A program made the position numbers and the translations under genes. Of a DNA stretch of 64,000 bases, positions 35,004-43,146 are shown piece by piece (within the stretch, counting starts at the first letter, position 1; each line of letters begins with the position of its first letter). The notes under the pieces are model-generated. The model ran no database searches. It was not told where the DNA came from and worked only from the letters and a program-made list of their open reading frames with translations. This stretch comes from Caldimonas sp046291045 (lineage in GTDB: Bacteria > Pseudomonadota > Gammaproteobacteria > Burkholderiales > Burkholderiaceae_C). The stretch spans positions 62,001 through 126,000 of the forward strand of contig NZ_JBKBSL010000003.1 in assembly GCF_046291045.1 (NCBI RefSeq), given 5' to 3'.

Positions 35004-35930
35004 TTGCCCGCCACCGACACCGCGGTTGCAGCGGCCCCAGTGTCCCGGGAGTACTTGAGCGTGCCATTCCTGCGGCCCGTGCAACGTTGGCTGATCGTCG
35101 TGTGCGTGCTGGCCGTGGCCGCCGTGCTGGCGTGGCGCTGGGCGCCGCACCCGGGGCGCGACGACAGTCTGCAGCGCGTGCAGGCGGGCGCTGCCTTGCG
35201 CGTGGGCTATGCCGTGGAGGCCCCCTACGCCCTCGTGCAGGCCGACGGTGGGGTCACCGGGGCGGCACCGGAGCTTGCGCGCTTGGTCGGCGAACGACTG
35301 GGCGTGCGGCAATTCGTCTGGATCCAAACCCACTTCGATGCTTTGATCCCCGAGCTGTTGGCGCGACGCTTCGATGTCGTGGCGGCCGGCATGTTCATCA
35401 CGCCTGAACGTGCCGAGCGCGTCGCTCACTCGCGGCCGACCCAGAAAGTGCGTGCGGGGCTGCTGGTGCGCGCTCCCACAGAGGAAACGGCCAAGGCGAC
35501 CGGCGCGATCGACGAGCTGGCGCGCGTGGCCGTGATCGAAGGCTCGGTCGAGCACATCCGCTGGGTGCGGGCCGGTTGGCCGGCCGATCGACTCATGCTC
35601 GTGCCCGATGCGGCGGCCGGGCGCAGTGCCGTGCTCGAAGGCTTGGCCGATGCGCTGGCCCTGTCCCTGCCCACCGTGCGCTGGATGGCCGCTCACAGCA
35701 ACGGCAAGCTCAGCGCCCGCGCCATGGGCAGCGGACAAGCATGGACCGAAGAAGCCGACTTCACCGCCTTCCAGTTCCATCCGCAGGACGTGGCCTTGCG
35801 CGAGGCGTGGGACGAGGCACTGGCTGCCGTGATCGGCAGCCCGGCCCATCTGGAGGCGGTCCGGCCCTGGGGCTTCGGGCTCGAAGAGCTTCCCGGCTCC
35901 CTCAGCGTGCGAGAGGTTTTGGTTCGATGA
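35004..35930 (+). CDS. Membrane-anchored type 2 periplasmic (amino-acid-type) binding protein
   Basis: 308-residue protein. A hydrophobic segment at about 28-46, preceded by arginines and lacking a convincing cleavage or lipobox site, suggests an N-terminal anchor. It is followed by a solute-binding (SBP_bac_3-like) domain: LRVGYAVEAPYALVQADGGVTGAAPEL at its start (key LRVGYAVEAPYA), then FDVVAAGMFITPERAERVAHS and RVAVIEGSVEH. TTG 35004 follows GGGAGA closely; GTG 35040 is an alternative. The next gene, a hybrid histidine kinase, starts in its stop (ATGA) and no ABC permease or ATPase is nearby, so it is more likely a sensor subunit than a transport protein (inference). Confidence 0.88.
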   Translation: MPATDTAVAAAPVSREYLSVPFLRPVQRWLIVVCVLAVAAVLAWRWAPHPGRDDSLQRVQAGAALRVGYAVEAPYALVQADGGVTGAAPELARLVGERLGVRQFVWIQTHFDALIPELLARRFDVVAAGMFITPERAERVAHSRPTQKVRAGLLVRAPTEETAKATGAIDELARVAVIEGSVEHIRWVRAGWPADRLMLVPDAAAGRSAVLEGLADALALSLPTVRWMAAHSNGKLSARAMGSGQAWTEEADFTAFQFHPQDVALREAWDEALAAVIGSPAHLEAVRPWGFGLEELPGSLSVREVLVR

Positions 35931-38575
35931 CCCGGGTGTCGAGGCGGCTCGTCTGGCGATCGTCGGCCACACTTTGGGCCTGGGTGGCGCTGTCGTCGGC
36001 GCTATGCATCAGTGCGGCCATGGTGTGGTTGCTGACGGCCCAGCAGCGGCAGATCGATCGCAAACTGGAAGCGATGCAATTCATGCGCAGCGCCGCGAGC
36101 GACTTGGCCCAGGGCTTCATGCACGTCACCCTGAGCAGCGAAGACTCGCCCTGGGATGCGGGCCAAGGATTGGCCCTGATCGACCAGGCCTTGCATCACA
36201 TCACGCAGGCCGTGCAAAGCTTTCCGCAGAACTCGAACCATGGGGCTGCACTCGTGGAAGAAGTCAGCCAGCTGCGCAGCCGCTTGGCCCAAACCATACA
36301 GACAGGTCCGCGTGATGACCTGCGTTCGGTGCGATGGCGACTCGATCTGCACCGAATTCATGCCCTGACGATGCGAGTCACCCAAGAGATGCGATCTGCG
36401 CTCGATGAGCGAATTGCCCGAGACCGTCGTGTGCAGCACGCTGCGCTGTTGGGAGCCACCATGCTGCTGGCCCTCGTGGCGGCGGCGGTGGCTTTGTCGG
36501 CGCGCCACCAGCGCCGCGCCGAACAGGCGTTGCGCGACAGCGAAAGCCGCTACCGGGCCTTGGCCAACGAGCGCCAGCGGCACCTGGACCGCGCCATCGA
36601 GGCGCGCAGCCAAACCGAGGCGTTCGCCCGTACCGTGGCCGATCACCAGCCCTCGTTCGTGTCGTACTGCGACGCCGACTTGCGCCTGCGCTTTGCCAAT
36701 CGCGCCTATTTGGCATGGATGGGGCTGAGCGAAGAACAAGCCTTCGGGCGCACTTACGAGGAATTGTTCGGTCCTCAGCGGCACGAGCAGTTGCGCCCGC
36801 GCATCGAGCCGGTGTTGGCCGGGCAGTTGGTTCAAGGCGAAGAAGTGCTGGTCAGTGCCCAAGGCACGCCGCGCCGCTTTTGGGTGCAACGCTTGCCCGA
36901 CATTCAAAACGGTCAAGTGCGCGGCTACTACTTTTTCGCCACCGACATCACCGAACTCAAGCAGGCGCAGGCCCGCCTGGAGATCCTCAATCTCGACCTC
37001 GTGCAGGCGCGCAACCGGGCCGAGGCGGCCAATCGCGCCAAGAGCGCCTTCCTGGCCAACATGAGCCACGAAATCCGCACGCCGATGAACGCCATCATCG
37101 GCCTGACCCATCTGATGCAGCGCGACGCACGCGACCCCACCCAGGCTGAGCGCCTGAGCAAGGTGGAAGAAGCGGCCCAGCACCTGCTGTCGATCATCAA
37201 CGACGTGCTCGACCTGTCCAAGATCGAGGCCGGCAAACTCCAACTCGAGTGCGCCGACTTTCGCATGGACGGCATGCTCTCGCGCGTATGCGCCCTGGTA
37301 GGCCAGCGCGCGCGCGACAAGGGCCTTGAATTGGTGCTCGACACCGATCACCTGCCTGCGACAGCCCATGGTGACGAGACCCGCCTGGCGCAGGCCTTGC
37401 TCAACCTGCTGGGCAATGCGGTGAAGTTCACCTCCAGCGGCATGGTCCTGCTGCGTGGCGAATTGCTGCGCGAGGACGGGCCGCACTTGAGGCTGCGCTT
37501 TTCGGTGCGTGACACCGGCGTGGGGCTGACGGCCAATCAGCTCGAACGCATTTTCGAACCCTTCGAGCAAGACGACGGCACCACCACCCGGCGCCATGGC
37601 GGCACCGGCCTGGGCCTGGCCATCACCCGCCACCTCGTGCAGCTGATGGGCGGCGAGGTGGGCGTTGAAAGCGAGCCTGGTGTTGGCAGCACGTTTTGGT
37701 TCACGGTCGAGCTGGGGCGGGCGGCCCGAGTGGCGCCGCGCGCGGACACCCGATTGCAAGACTTGCGGGTGCTGATCATCGACGACCTGCTCGAGGCCCG
37801 TGAGGCCTTGGCAGAGATGCTGCGAGTCATGGGCTTGCGAGTCGAACTTGCCGACAGCGGCGCGGCGGCGCTCGAAGGCCTGGATGCGGCCGACCGTGCA
37901 GGCCTGCCCGATGTGATCTTGACGGATTGGCTCATGCCCGGGATGGATGGCATCGAGACCTTGCGTCGCCTGCGCGAGCGGCTGGGGCAGGCCATGCCGC
38001 CCAGTCTGATGGTGACCGCCCGAGACGATCCCAGCCTGTGGGAGGCCGCCCGTCAAGAGGGTGCGGCGGCGGTGTTGCTCAAGCCCGTCACCCCCTCGGC
38101 CTTGCATGATGCGCTGATGAACGTCCTGCGCGTCGAATCTCAGCCGGCCCAGGCTCCGGCGGCACGGGGCGTGGGGTCAAGTCACTGGTCTGGCGCCGGC
38201 CGCGTGCTGCTGGTCGAAGACAACCCGGTCAACCAGGAGGTCGCGCGCGAGCTGCTGCACGTCGTCGGCCTCACGGTGGACGTGGCCGCCACCGGCCGCC
38301 AGGCCGTCGAGATGGCCGCGGCCCATCCCTACGCCCTGATCCTGATGGACATGCAGATGCCCGAGATGGACGGCATCGAGGCCACCCGCGCGATCCGCAC
38401 GATGCCTTTGCATGCGCGCACCCCCATCCTGGCGATGACGGCCAACGCCTTCGGTGAAGACCGCGAAGCCTGCCTGGCCGCCGGCATGAACGACCACATC
38501 GCCAAGCCGGTGGAGCCGGGGCTGCTCTATGCGCGTCTGAGGCGGTGGCTGGTGATGGATGCCTGTGGCAACTGA
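35927..38575 (+). CDS. Hybrid sensor histidine kinase with PAS and two receiver domains
   Basis: 882-residue membrane kinase. Two membrane helices (about 13-37 and 172-192) enclose a helical periplasmic domain of about 135 residues. Then come a PAS domain (about 230-345), a HisKA domain with the phospho-accepting His381 in NMSHEIRTPMNAI, and HATPase with LLNLLGNAVKFT, DTGVGL and GGTGLGLAI. Two intact receivers follow: REC1 with Asp667 (LTDWLMP) and REC2 with Asp808 (LMDMQMP). There is no HPt or DNA-binding domain, so output needs a separate partner. The start overlaps the upstream binding-protein gene, implying coupled synthesis and probably a common signalling function. Confidence 0.94.
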   Translation: MTRVSRRLVWRSSATLWAWVALSSALCISAAMVWLLTAQQRQIDRKLEAMQFMRSAASDLAQGFMHVTLSSEDSPWDAGQGLALIDQALHHITQAVQSFPQNSNHGAALVEEVSQLRSRLAQTIQTGPRDDLRSVRWRLDLHRIHALTMRVTQEMRSALDERIARDRRVQHAALLGATMLLALVAAAVALSARHQRRAEQALRDSESRYRALANERQRHLDRAIEARSQTEAFARTVADHQPSFVSYCDADLRLRFANRAYLAWMGLSEEQAFGRTYEELFGPQRHEQLRPRIEPVLAGQLVQGEEVLVSAQGTPRRFWVQRLPDIQNGQVRGYYFFATDITELKQAQARLEILNLDLVQARNRAEAANRAKSAFLANMSHEIRTPMNAIIGLTHLMQRDARDPTQAERLSKVEEAAQHLLSIINDVLDLSKIEAGKLQLECADFRMDGMLSRVCALVGQRARDKGLELVLDTDHLPATAHGDETRLAQALLNLLGNAVKFTSSGMVLLRGELLREDGPHLRLRFSVRDTGVGLTANQLERIFEPFEQDDGTTTRRHGGTGLGLAITRHLVQLMGGEVGVESEPGVGSTFWFTVELGRAARVAPRADTRLQDLRVLIIDDLLEAREALAEMLRVMGLRVELADSGAAALEGLDAADRAGLPDVILTDWLMPGMDGIETLRRLRERLGQAMPPSLMVTARDDPSLWEAARQEGAAAVLLKPVTPSALHDALMNVLRVESQPAQAPAARGVGSSHWSGAGRVLLVEDNPVNQEVARELLHVVGLTVDVAATGRQAVEMAAAHPYALILMDMQMPEMDGIEATRAIRTMPLHARTPILAMTANAFGEDREACLAAGMNDHIAKPVEPGLLYARLRRWLVMDACGN

Positions 38576-38635
38576 GCGAATCGAATGGCAGGCCGTGACC
38601 GTCGGCTGAGCGCTTGCGCTTGCGTTCTCCAGGTA

Positions 38636-38656
38636 TTACGATGAAGGATATCGTAA
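38636..38656. promoter_or_regulatory. Inverted repeat upstream of vapB (putative autoregulatory operator)
   Basis: TTACGAT, seven-base spacer, then ATCGTAA: a perfect 7-bp inverted repeat ending just before the Shine-Dalgarno of the antitoxin gene. The position fits a VapB/VapBC-bound operator. Confidence 0.7.
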
Positions 38657-38666
38657 GGAGAGTCTG

Positions 38667-38891
38667 ATGTCTGAAACCACCTTGACCAGCAAGGGCCAGG
38701 TGACCGTGCCCCGGGAAATCCGCGACAGGCTGGGCCTTGCATCCGGCGACAAGTTGACCTTCACGCTGCTGAGCGACGGAACCGTCATCATGCGAGCCAA
38801 GACGCGGCGGCTGCTCGACGTGGCCGGATCGCTCACGCGGCCGGGCCAGCCGAAGGTCACGGTCGAGCAGATGAATCCCTTCAAGCGGTGA
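38667..38891 (+). CDS. vapB: AbrB/SpoVT-type antitoxin (VapB-like)
   Basis: 74-residue swapped-hairpin AbrB-family protein: TLTSKGQVTVPREIRDRLGL at the N-terminus (key SKGQVTVPREIR) and a short C-terminal tail that would bind the toxin. AAGGAGAG at 38654 supports the ATG. The toxin gene begins in its stop (GTGA), typical of type II toxin-antitoxin pairs in which the antitoxin is translated first. It neutralises the PIN-domain toxin and probably represses its own promoter. Confidence 0.9.
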   Translation: MSETTLTSKGQVTVPREIRDRLGLASGDKLTFTLLSDGTVIMRAKTRRLLDVAGSLTRPGQPKVTVEQMNPFKR

Positions 38892-39292
38892 GCATCGCTC
38901 TCGACACCAATGTGCTGGTGCGCCTGCTGGTGCGCGATGACGAAGCGCAGTTTGAAGCGGCCAGGCATCTGATCCATCAGGCCGCCGCCGCGGACGAGCC
39001 TGTCCTGATCATGCTGTGCGCGCTGATGGAGACCGAATGGGTGCTCAGGAGCCGCTACCGGCTCGACAAGGCATCCATCGCAGCAGCCTTCGGGCACCTG
39101 CTGGAAAGCCGCGGTGTCACCTTCGAACACGAACCGACGGTTGAAGAAACCCTGTACCTGTGGTCCCAGCACCCGTCGGCCGACTTTGCCGACTGCCTGC
39201 TTGCGGCACGCGCTGCCCAGCTTGGGCGCACCCGCTTCGTGACCTTCGACGCCGGCGCAGCGAAGCTGCCGAACACCGAACTGCTGGCGTGA
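38888..39292 (+). CDS. vapC: PIN-domain ribonuclease toxin (VapC-like)
   Basis: 134-residue PIN-domain endoribonuclease. The acidic metal-binding residues are visible: ALDTNVLVRLL (first Asp), LMETEWVL (Glu), DFADCLLAARA (Asp) and FVTFDAGAAKL (last Asp). VapC toxins inhibit translation by cutting RNA, often tRNA. The GTG start overlaps vapB. The gene lies 20 bp from a convergent tRNA gene. All catalytic residues are present, so it appears functional. Confidence 0.9.
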   Translation: MSIALDTNVLVRLLVRDDEAQFEAARHLIHQAAAADEPVLIMLCALMETEWVLRSRYRLDKASIAAAFGHLLESRGVTFEHEPTVEETLYLWSQHPSADFADCLLAARAAQLGRTRFVTFDAGAAKLPNTELLA

Positions 39293-39311
39293 GCGAGATT
39301 CCCTTGCAGGA

Positions 39312-39388
39312 TGGTAGGCCGTGCTGGGCTCGAACCAGCGACCAAAGGATTATGAGTCCTCTGCTCTAACCAACTGAGCTAACGGCCC
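39312..39388 (-). tRNA. tRNA with CAU anticodon, probably tRNA-Met (elongator)
   Basis: A 77-nt cloverleaf on the minus strand including an encoded CCA. The anticodon loop is CTCATAA, giving CAU. The T loop has GGTTCGAGCC, and the D arm AGCTCAGTTGGTTAGAGC. The acceptor pair is G1-U72, so it is not the initiator (which has a C1xA72 mismatch). CAU is also used by tRNA-Ile2 after lysidine modification; the sequence alone does not exclude that. Confidence 0.9.
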
Positions 39389-39423
39389 GGGGTGAAACCT
39401 GAGGGCCCCGATTGTAGGCGGTG

Positions 39424-40452
39424 CTACTTCTGGCTCAGCGCGTTGGACACCAGGCGGGAGGTGATGTCCACGATCTGGATCATGCGGTCGTAGGCCATGC
39501 GGGTGGGGCCGATCACGCCGAGCGTGCCCACCACCTGGCCGTTCACCTCGTAGGGGGCCGAGACGACGGACAGCTCCTCGTAGGGCACGACCTGGCTCTC
39601 GCCGCCGATGTAGATGCGCACACCCTCGGCGCGGCTGGAGACGTCGAGCAGGCGCATGAGCTGGGTCTTCTGTTCGAACAGGTCGAAAAGCTTGCGCAGT
39701 GACTCCAGGTCGCTGGAGAAGTCCTGCACGGTCAGCAGGTTGCGCTCGCCCGAGACGACCACCTGCTCCTGGCTGCTGGCCATGGCCTCGGTGCCGGCTT
39801 GCACGGCCGCCTGCATCAGGTCGGCGATCTCGCCGCGCAGGGCCTCCACTTCGGTTTGCAGCCGGTTGCGCACCTCCTCGATGGTCAAGCCGGCGAAATG
39901 GGTGTTGATGTAGTTCGTGGCCTCGACGAGCTGGGCCTGGCTGTAGGGGTGCTCGGTGAAGAGCACGCGGTTTTGCACATCGCCGTCAGGGGCGACCAGG
40001 ATCACCAGGACACGTCGGTCGGACAAGCGCAGGAACTCGATGTGGTGGAACACCGAGGGCTTGCGCGGCGCAGTGATGACGCCCACGAACTGAGACAGAT
40101 TGGACAGCAGTTGGGCGGCGTTGGCGATCACGCGCTGCGGCTGATCGGGCTGGAGCTGGTCGCGCACGCAGGCCACCTCCGGCGGCGGCTGGTTCAGGTC
40201 CAGCGGCCGGGCGGTGAGCATGGTGTCGACGAACAAGCGGTAGCCGCGCGCAGTGGGCACCCGCCCGGCCGAGGTGTGGGGGCTGGCGATCAGCCCCAGC
40301 TCCTCGAGGTCGGCCATCACGTTGCGGATGGTGGCCGGCGACAGCTCCAGCCCCGAGGCCTTGGACAGGGTGCGCGAACCCACCGGCTGGCCGTCCGCGA
40401 TGTAGCGTTCCACCAGGGTTTTGAGCAGGGTCTTGGCGCGGTCGTCCAGCAT
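39424..40452 (-). CDS. hrcA: Heat-inducible transcription repressor HrcA
   Basis: HrcA represses heat-shock operons such as groESL by binding CIRCE elements. The 342-residue protein has an N-terminal winged helix (DDRAKTLLKTLVERYIADGQPVGSRTLSK, key GQPVGSRTLSK), the HTSAGRVPTARGYR motif, and the GAF-like dimerisation region ending in VGTLGVIGPTRMAYDRMI. The start is the minus-strand ATG 40452, as in other HrcA proteins; upstream extension would be proline-rich and unlike the family. TAAAAT lies seven bases before the ATG. nadK is divergent. No CIRCE element was found in this window. Confidence 0.95.
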   Translation of the reverse strand: MLDDRAKTLLKTLVERYIADGQPVGSRTLSKASGLELSPATIRNVMADLEELGLIASPHTSAGRVPTARGYRLFVDTMLTARPLDLNQPPPEVACVRDQLQPDQPQRVIANAAQLLSNLSQFVGVITAPRKPSVFHHIEFLRLSDRRVLVILVAPDGDVQNRVLFTEHPYSQAQLVEATNYINTHFAGLTIEEVRNRLQTEVEALRGEIADLMQAAVQAGTEAMASSQEQVVVSGERNLLTVQDFSSDLESLRKLFDLFEQKTQLMRLLDVSSRAEGVRIYIGGESQVVPYEELSVVSAPYEVNGQVVGTLGVIGPTRMAYDRMIQIVDITSRLVSNALSQK

Positions 40453-40459
40453 GTCATCG

Positions 40460-40465
40460 ATTTTA
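40460..40465 (-). promoter_or_regulatory. -10-like hexamer (TAAAAT) seven bases from the hrcA start
   Basis: Minus-strand TAAAAT at 40465-40460 is followed by seven bases and ATG 40452. There is no Shine-Dalgarno. It may give a leaderless hrcA mRNA. Confidence 0.4.
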
Positions 40466-40555
40466 GGGCGCGCCGGCGCGCTGCAAGGGGCGCGGGGCAG
40501 GCGTTTTCCCGGGCCTGGCAGGGACTTGGGCGACACCGTGGCGGCGTGGGCGCTG

Positions 40556-40564
40556 TGGTGTAAT
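40556..40564 (+). promoter_or_regulatory. Extended -10 element (TGGTGTAAT) seven bases from the nadK start
   Basis: TGn followed by TGTAAT (40559-40564); ATG 40572 follows after CCCGCCC. No -35 match was seen at the right distance and no Shine-Dalgarno, consistent with an extended -10 promoter and a leaderless mRNA. Confidence 0.45.
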
Positions 40565-40571
40565 CCCGCCC

Positions 40572-41450
40572 ATGAAATCCCGCTTCCGTCACGTGGCACT
40601 GATCGGCAAATACCAGGCCCAGGGCATGCGTGGGGTGCTGGAGGACATTGCCCAGTTCATCTGTCGCCAGGGGGCGGAGGTCTCGGTCGAACACGACACG
40701 GCGATGAACACCGGCCTGACCGGCCACCCCATGCTCGACGTGCAAGGCGTGGGCCGCGACTGCGACTTGGCCGTCGTGGTGGGGGGCGACGGCACCATGC
40801 TGCACATCGCCCGCGAGGTGGCGCGCCACGGGGTGCCGCTGGTGGGCATCAACCAGGGCCGCTTGGGCTTCATCACCGACATCCCGGTGGGCGAGGTGCG
40901 CGAGGTGTTGGGGCCCGTGATGGCCGGCGACTTCGAGGAGGAGCGCCGCAGCATGCTCGAGGGCCAGGTCGTGCGCGATGGTCGCGTCATCTTCGAGGCC
41001 TTCGCCCTCAACGACGTGGTGGTCAACCGCGGCGCCACGGCCGGCATGGTGGAGTTGCGCATCGAGGTGGCCGGCGACTTCATGGCCAACATCCGCTGTG
41101 ACGGCCTCATCGTGGCCTCGCCCACGGGCTCGACGGCCTATGCGCTGTCGGCCGGCGGACCCATCTTGCACCCCGACATTGCGGGCTGGGTGCTGGTGCC
41201 CATTGCGCCGCACACCCTGTCCAACCGGCCCATCGTGCTGCCCGACGACAGCGAGGTGGCGGTGGAGATCGTGGGCGGACGCGACACGAGCGTGAATTTC
41301 GACATGCAAAGCCTGGCCAGCCTGATGCACGGCGACGTTGTGCGCGTGCGCCGCTCGGCGCACCGGGTACGCTTTCTCCATCCGCGCGGCTGGAGCTATT
41401 ACGCCACGCTGCGCAGAAAACTCCATTGGAACGAAGGTTTGGGGGCCTGA
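40572..41450 (+). CDS. nadK: NAD kinase
   Basis: 292-residue NAD kinase, making NADP from NAD and ATP. The signature GGDGTML is present (VVVGGDGTMLHIA), with NQGRLGFITD, ALNDVVVNRG and SPTGSTAYALSAGGPI. It is divergent from hrcA and followed by recN after only four bases, the usual hrcA-nadK-recN order of Betaproteobacteria. Confidence 0.96.
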   Translation: MKSRFRHVALIGKYQAQGMRGVLEDIAQFICRQGAEVSVEHDTAMNTGLTGHPMLDVQGVGRDCDLAVVVGGDGTMLHIAREVARHGVPLVGINQGRLGFITDIPVGEVREVLGPVMAGDFEEERRSMLEGQVVRDGRVIFEAFALNDVVVNRGATAGMVELRIEVAGDFMANIRCDGLIVASPTGSTAYALSAGGPILHPDIAGWVLVPIAPHTLSNRPIVLPDDSEVAVEIVGGRDTSVNFDMQSLASLMHGDVVRVRRSAHRVRFLHPRGWSYYATLRRKLHWNEGLGA

Positions 41451-41454
41451 GCCG

Positions 41455-43146
41455 ATGCTGCGTCGCATCGCCCTGAGAGATTTCGTCATCGTCCACGCGC
41501 TCGAGGTCGAGCTGGCCCCGGGCTTTTCCGTGCTGACCGGCGAGACCGGCGCCGGCAAGTCCATCCTGATCGATGCGCTGCAACTTGCGCTGGGCGCGCG
41601 TGGCGACGCGGGGGTGGTGCGCGAGGGGGCCGCCCGCACCGAGATCAGCGCCGAATTCGACAGTCCGGCCGCTCTGGCGGCATGGCTGGACGAGGCCGGC
41701 TTCCAGCCCGACGAGGTTCTGCTGCTGCGACGCAGCATCGATGCCCAGGGCAAGAGCCGCGCCTGGATCAACGGCAGCCCGGCCACCGTGGCCCAGCTCA
41801 AGGCGGTGGGCGAGCGCCTGGTGGACATCCATGGCCAGCATGCCTGGCAGAGCCTGACTCGGCCTGAATCGGTGCGCGGCCTGCTCGATGCCTATGCGGG
41901 CTGCGACCTGACGCCGCTCGCACGGGCCTGGACGGACTGGCGGGCGGCGGCCCAGGCGCTGGAAGACGCCCGTGCCGGCCAGGACCACCTGCAGCGCGAG
42001 CGCGAGCGCCTGGCCTGGCAGATCGGCGAGCTCGACAAGCTCTCGCCCGGCCCGGACGAATGGGCCGAGCTCGATGCCGAGCACCGGCGCCTGAGCCATG
42101 CCCAGGCCCTGATCGATGCGGTGCAGGCCGCCTTGCAGGCGGTGTCCGAGTCCGAAGGCAGCGCCGACGAACTGACCGCCCGGGCCATCGACGGCCTGGA
42201 GGCGGTGGCCGACTACGACGGCACGCTGGCCAACGTGATCGAGGTGTTGCGCAGTGCCCAGGCCCAGCTCGAGGATGCCGCCCACAGCCTGAACGCCTAC
42301 CTGCGCCATGGCGAACTCGATCCTGCACGCTTGCAGGAGCTGGACGAGCGCCTGTCGAGCTGGCTGGGCCTGGCGCGCCGCTACCGCCGACCGCCCGAGG
42401 AGCTGCCTGCGCTGTGGGCGCAGTGGAAGGAGGAGCTGGCCCGGCTCGACGCGGCGGCCGACCTGGAAGGCCTGGAGCGCGCCGCGGCCCAGGCCCGCAA
42501 GGCCTACGATCAGGCGGCGCGCGAGGTCTCTCGCGCCCGCCGGGAAGCCGCACCCCGGCTGGCCCAGGCCGTCACCCAAGCGATGCAGCAGCTCGGCATG
42601 GCCGGCGGGCGCTTCGAGGTGGCCTTGGTGCCCCACGATGCACCGCAGTCTCATGGCCTGGAGTCGGTGGAGTTCCTGGTCGCCGGTCACGCCGGCAGCT
42701 CGCCGCGCCCGCTGGCCAAGGTGGCCTCGGGGGGGGAGCTGTCGCGCATCGCGCTGGCCATAGCCGTCACCACCAGCCAGCTCGGCGAGGCCGGCACGCT
42801 GATCTTCGACGAGATCGACGCTGGCGTGGGCGGCGCGGTGGCCGACACCGTGGGGCGGCTGATGAAGCAGCTCGGGCGCGACCGCCAGGTGCTGGCCGTC
42901 ACGCATCTCCCGCAGGTCGCTGCCTGTGCCGATCACCATTGGGTGGTCAGCAAGACCACCGAGGCGGGCCGCACCACCAGCAGCCTGCGCGATGTGGCCG
43001 GCGAGGCCCGGGTGGCCGAGCTGGCCCGCATGCTGGGTGGCCAGCAGCTCTCTGGCACGAGCTTCGCGCATGCCCAGGAGATGCTGGCCACGGCCGCCAC
43101 GCCACCTGGCTTGGCCCCGGTGCCGCGGGTGCGGAGGCGCGGATGA
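41455..43146 (+). CDS. recN: DNA repair protein RecN
   Basis: 563-residue SMC-like ATPase acting in recombinational repair of double-strand breaks. Walker A is GETGAGKSILIDAL near the N-terminus, a long coiled coil lies in the middle (about 150-370), and the signature/Walker B region is ASGGELSRIALA and TLIFDEIDAGVGG, followed by VTHLPQVAACAD. ATG 41455 is four bases after nadK. The rapZ start overlaps its stop (ATGA). Confidence 0.95.
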   Translation: MLRRIALRDFVIVHALEVELAPGFSVLTGETGAGKSILIDALQLALGARGDAGVVREGAARTEISAEFDSPAALAAWLDEAGFQPDEVLLLRRSIDAQGKSRAWINGSPATVAQLKAVGERLVDIHGQHAWQSLTRPESVRGLLDAYAGCDLTPLARAWTDWRAAAQALEDARAGQDHLQRERERLAWQIGELDKLSPGPDEWAELDAEHRRLSHAQALIDAVQAALQAVSESEGSADELTARAIDGLEAVADYDGTLANVIEVLRSAQAQLEDAAHSLNAYLRHGELDPARLQELDERLSSWLGLARRYRRPPEELPALWAQWKEELARLDAAADLEGLERAAAQARKAYDQAAREVSRARREAAPRLAQAVTQAMQQLGMAGGRFEVALVPHDAPQSHGLESVEFLVAGHAGSSPRPLAKVASGGELSRIALAIAVTTSQLGEAGTLIFDEIDAGVGGAVADTVGRLMKQLGRDRQVLAVTHLPQVAACADHHWVVSKTTEAGRTTSSLRDVAGEARVAELARMLGGQQLSGTSFAHAQEMLATAATPPGLAPVPRVRRRG

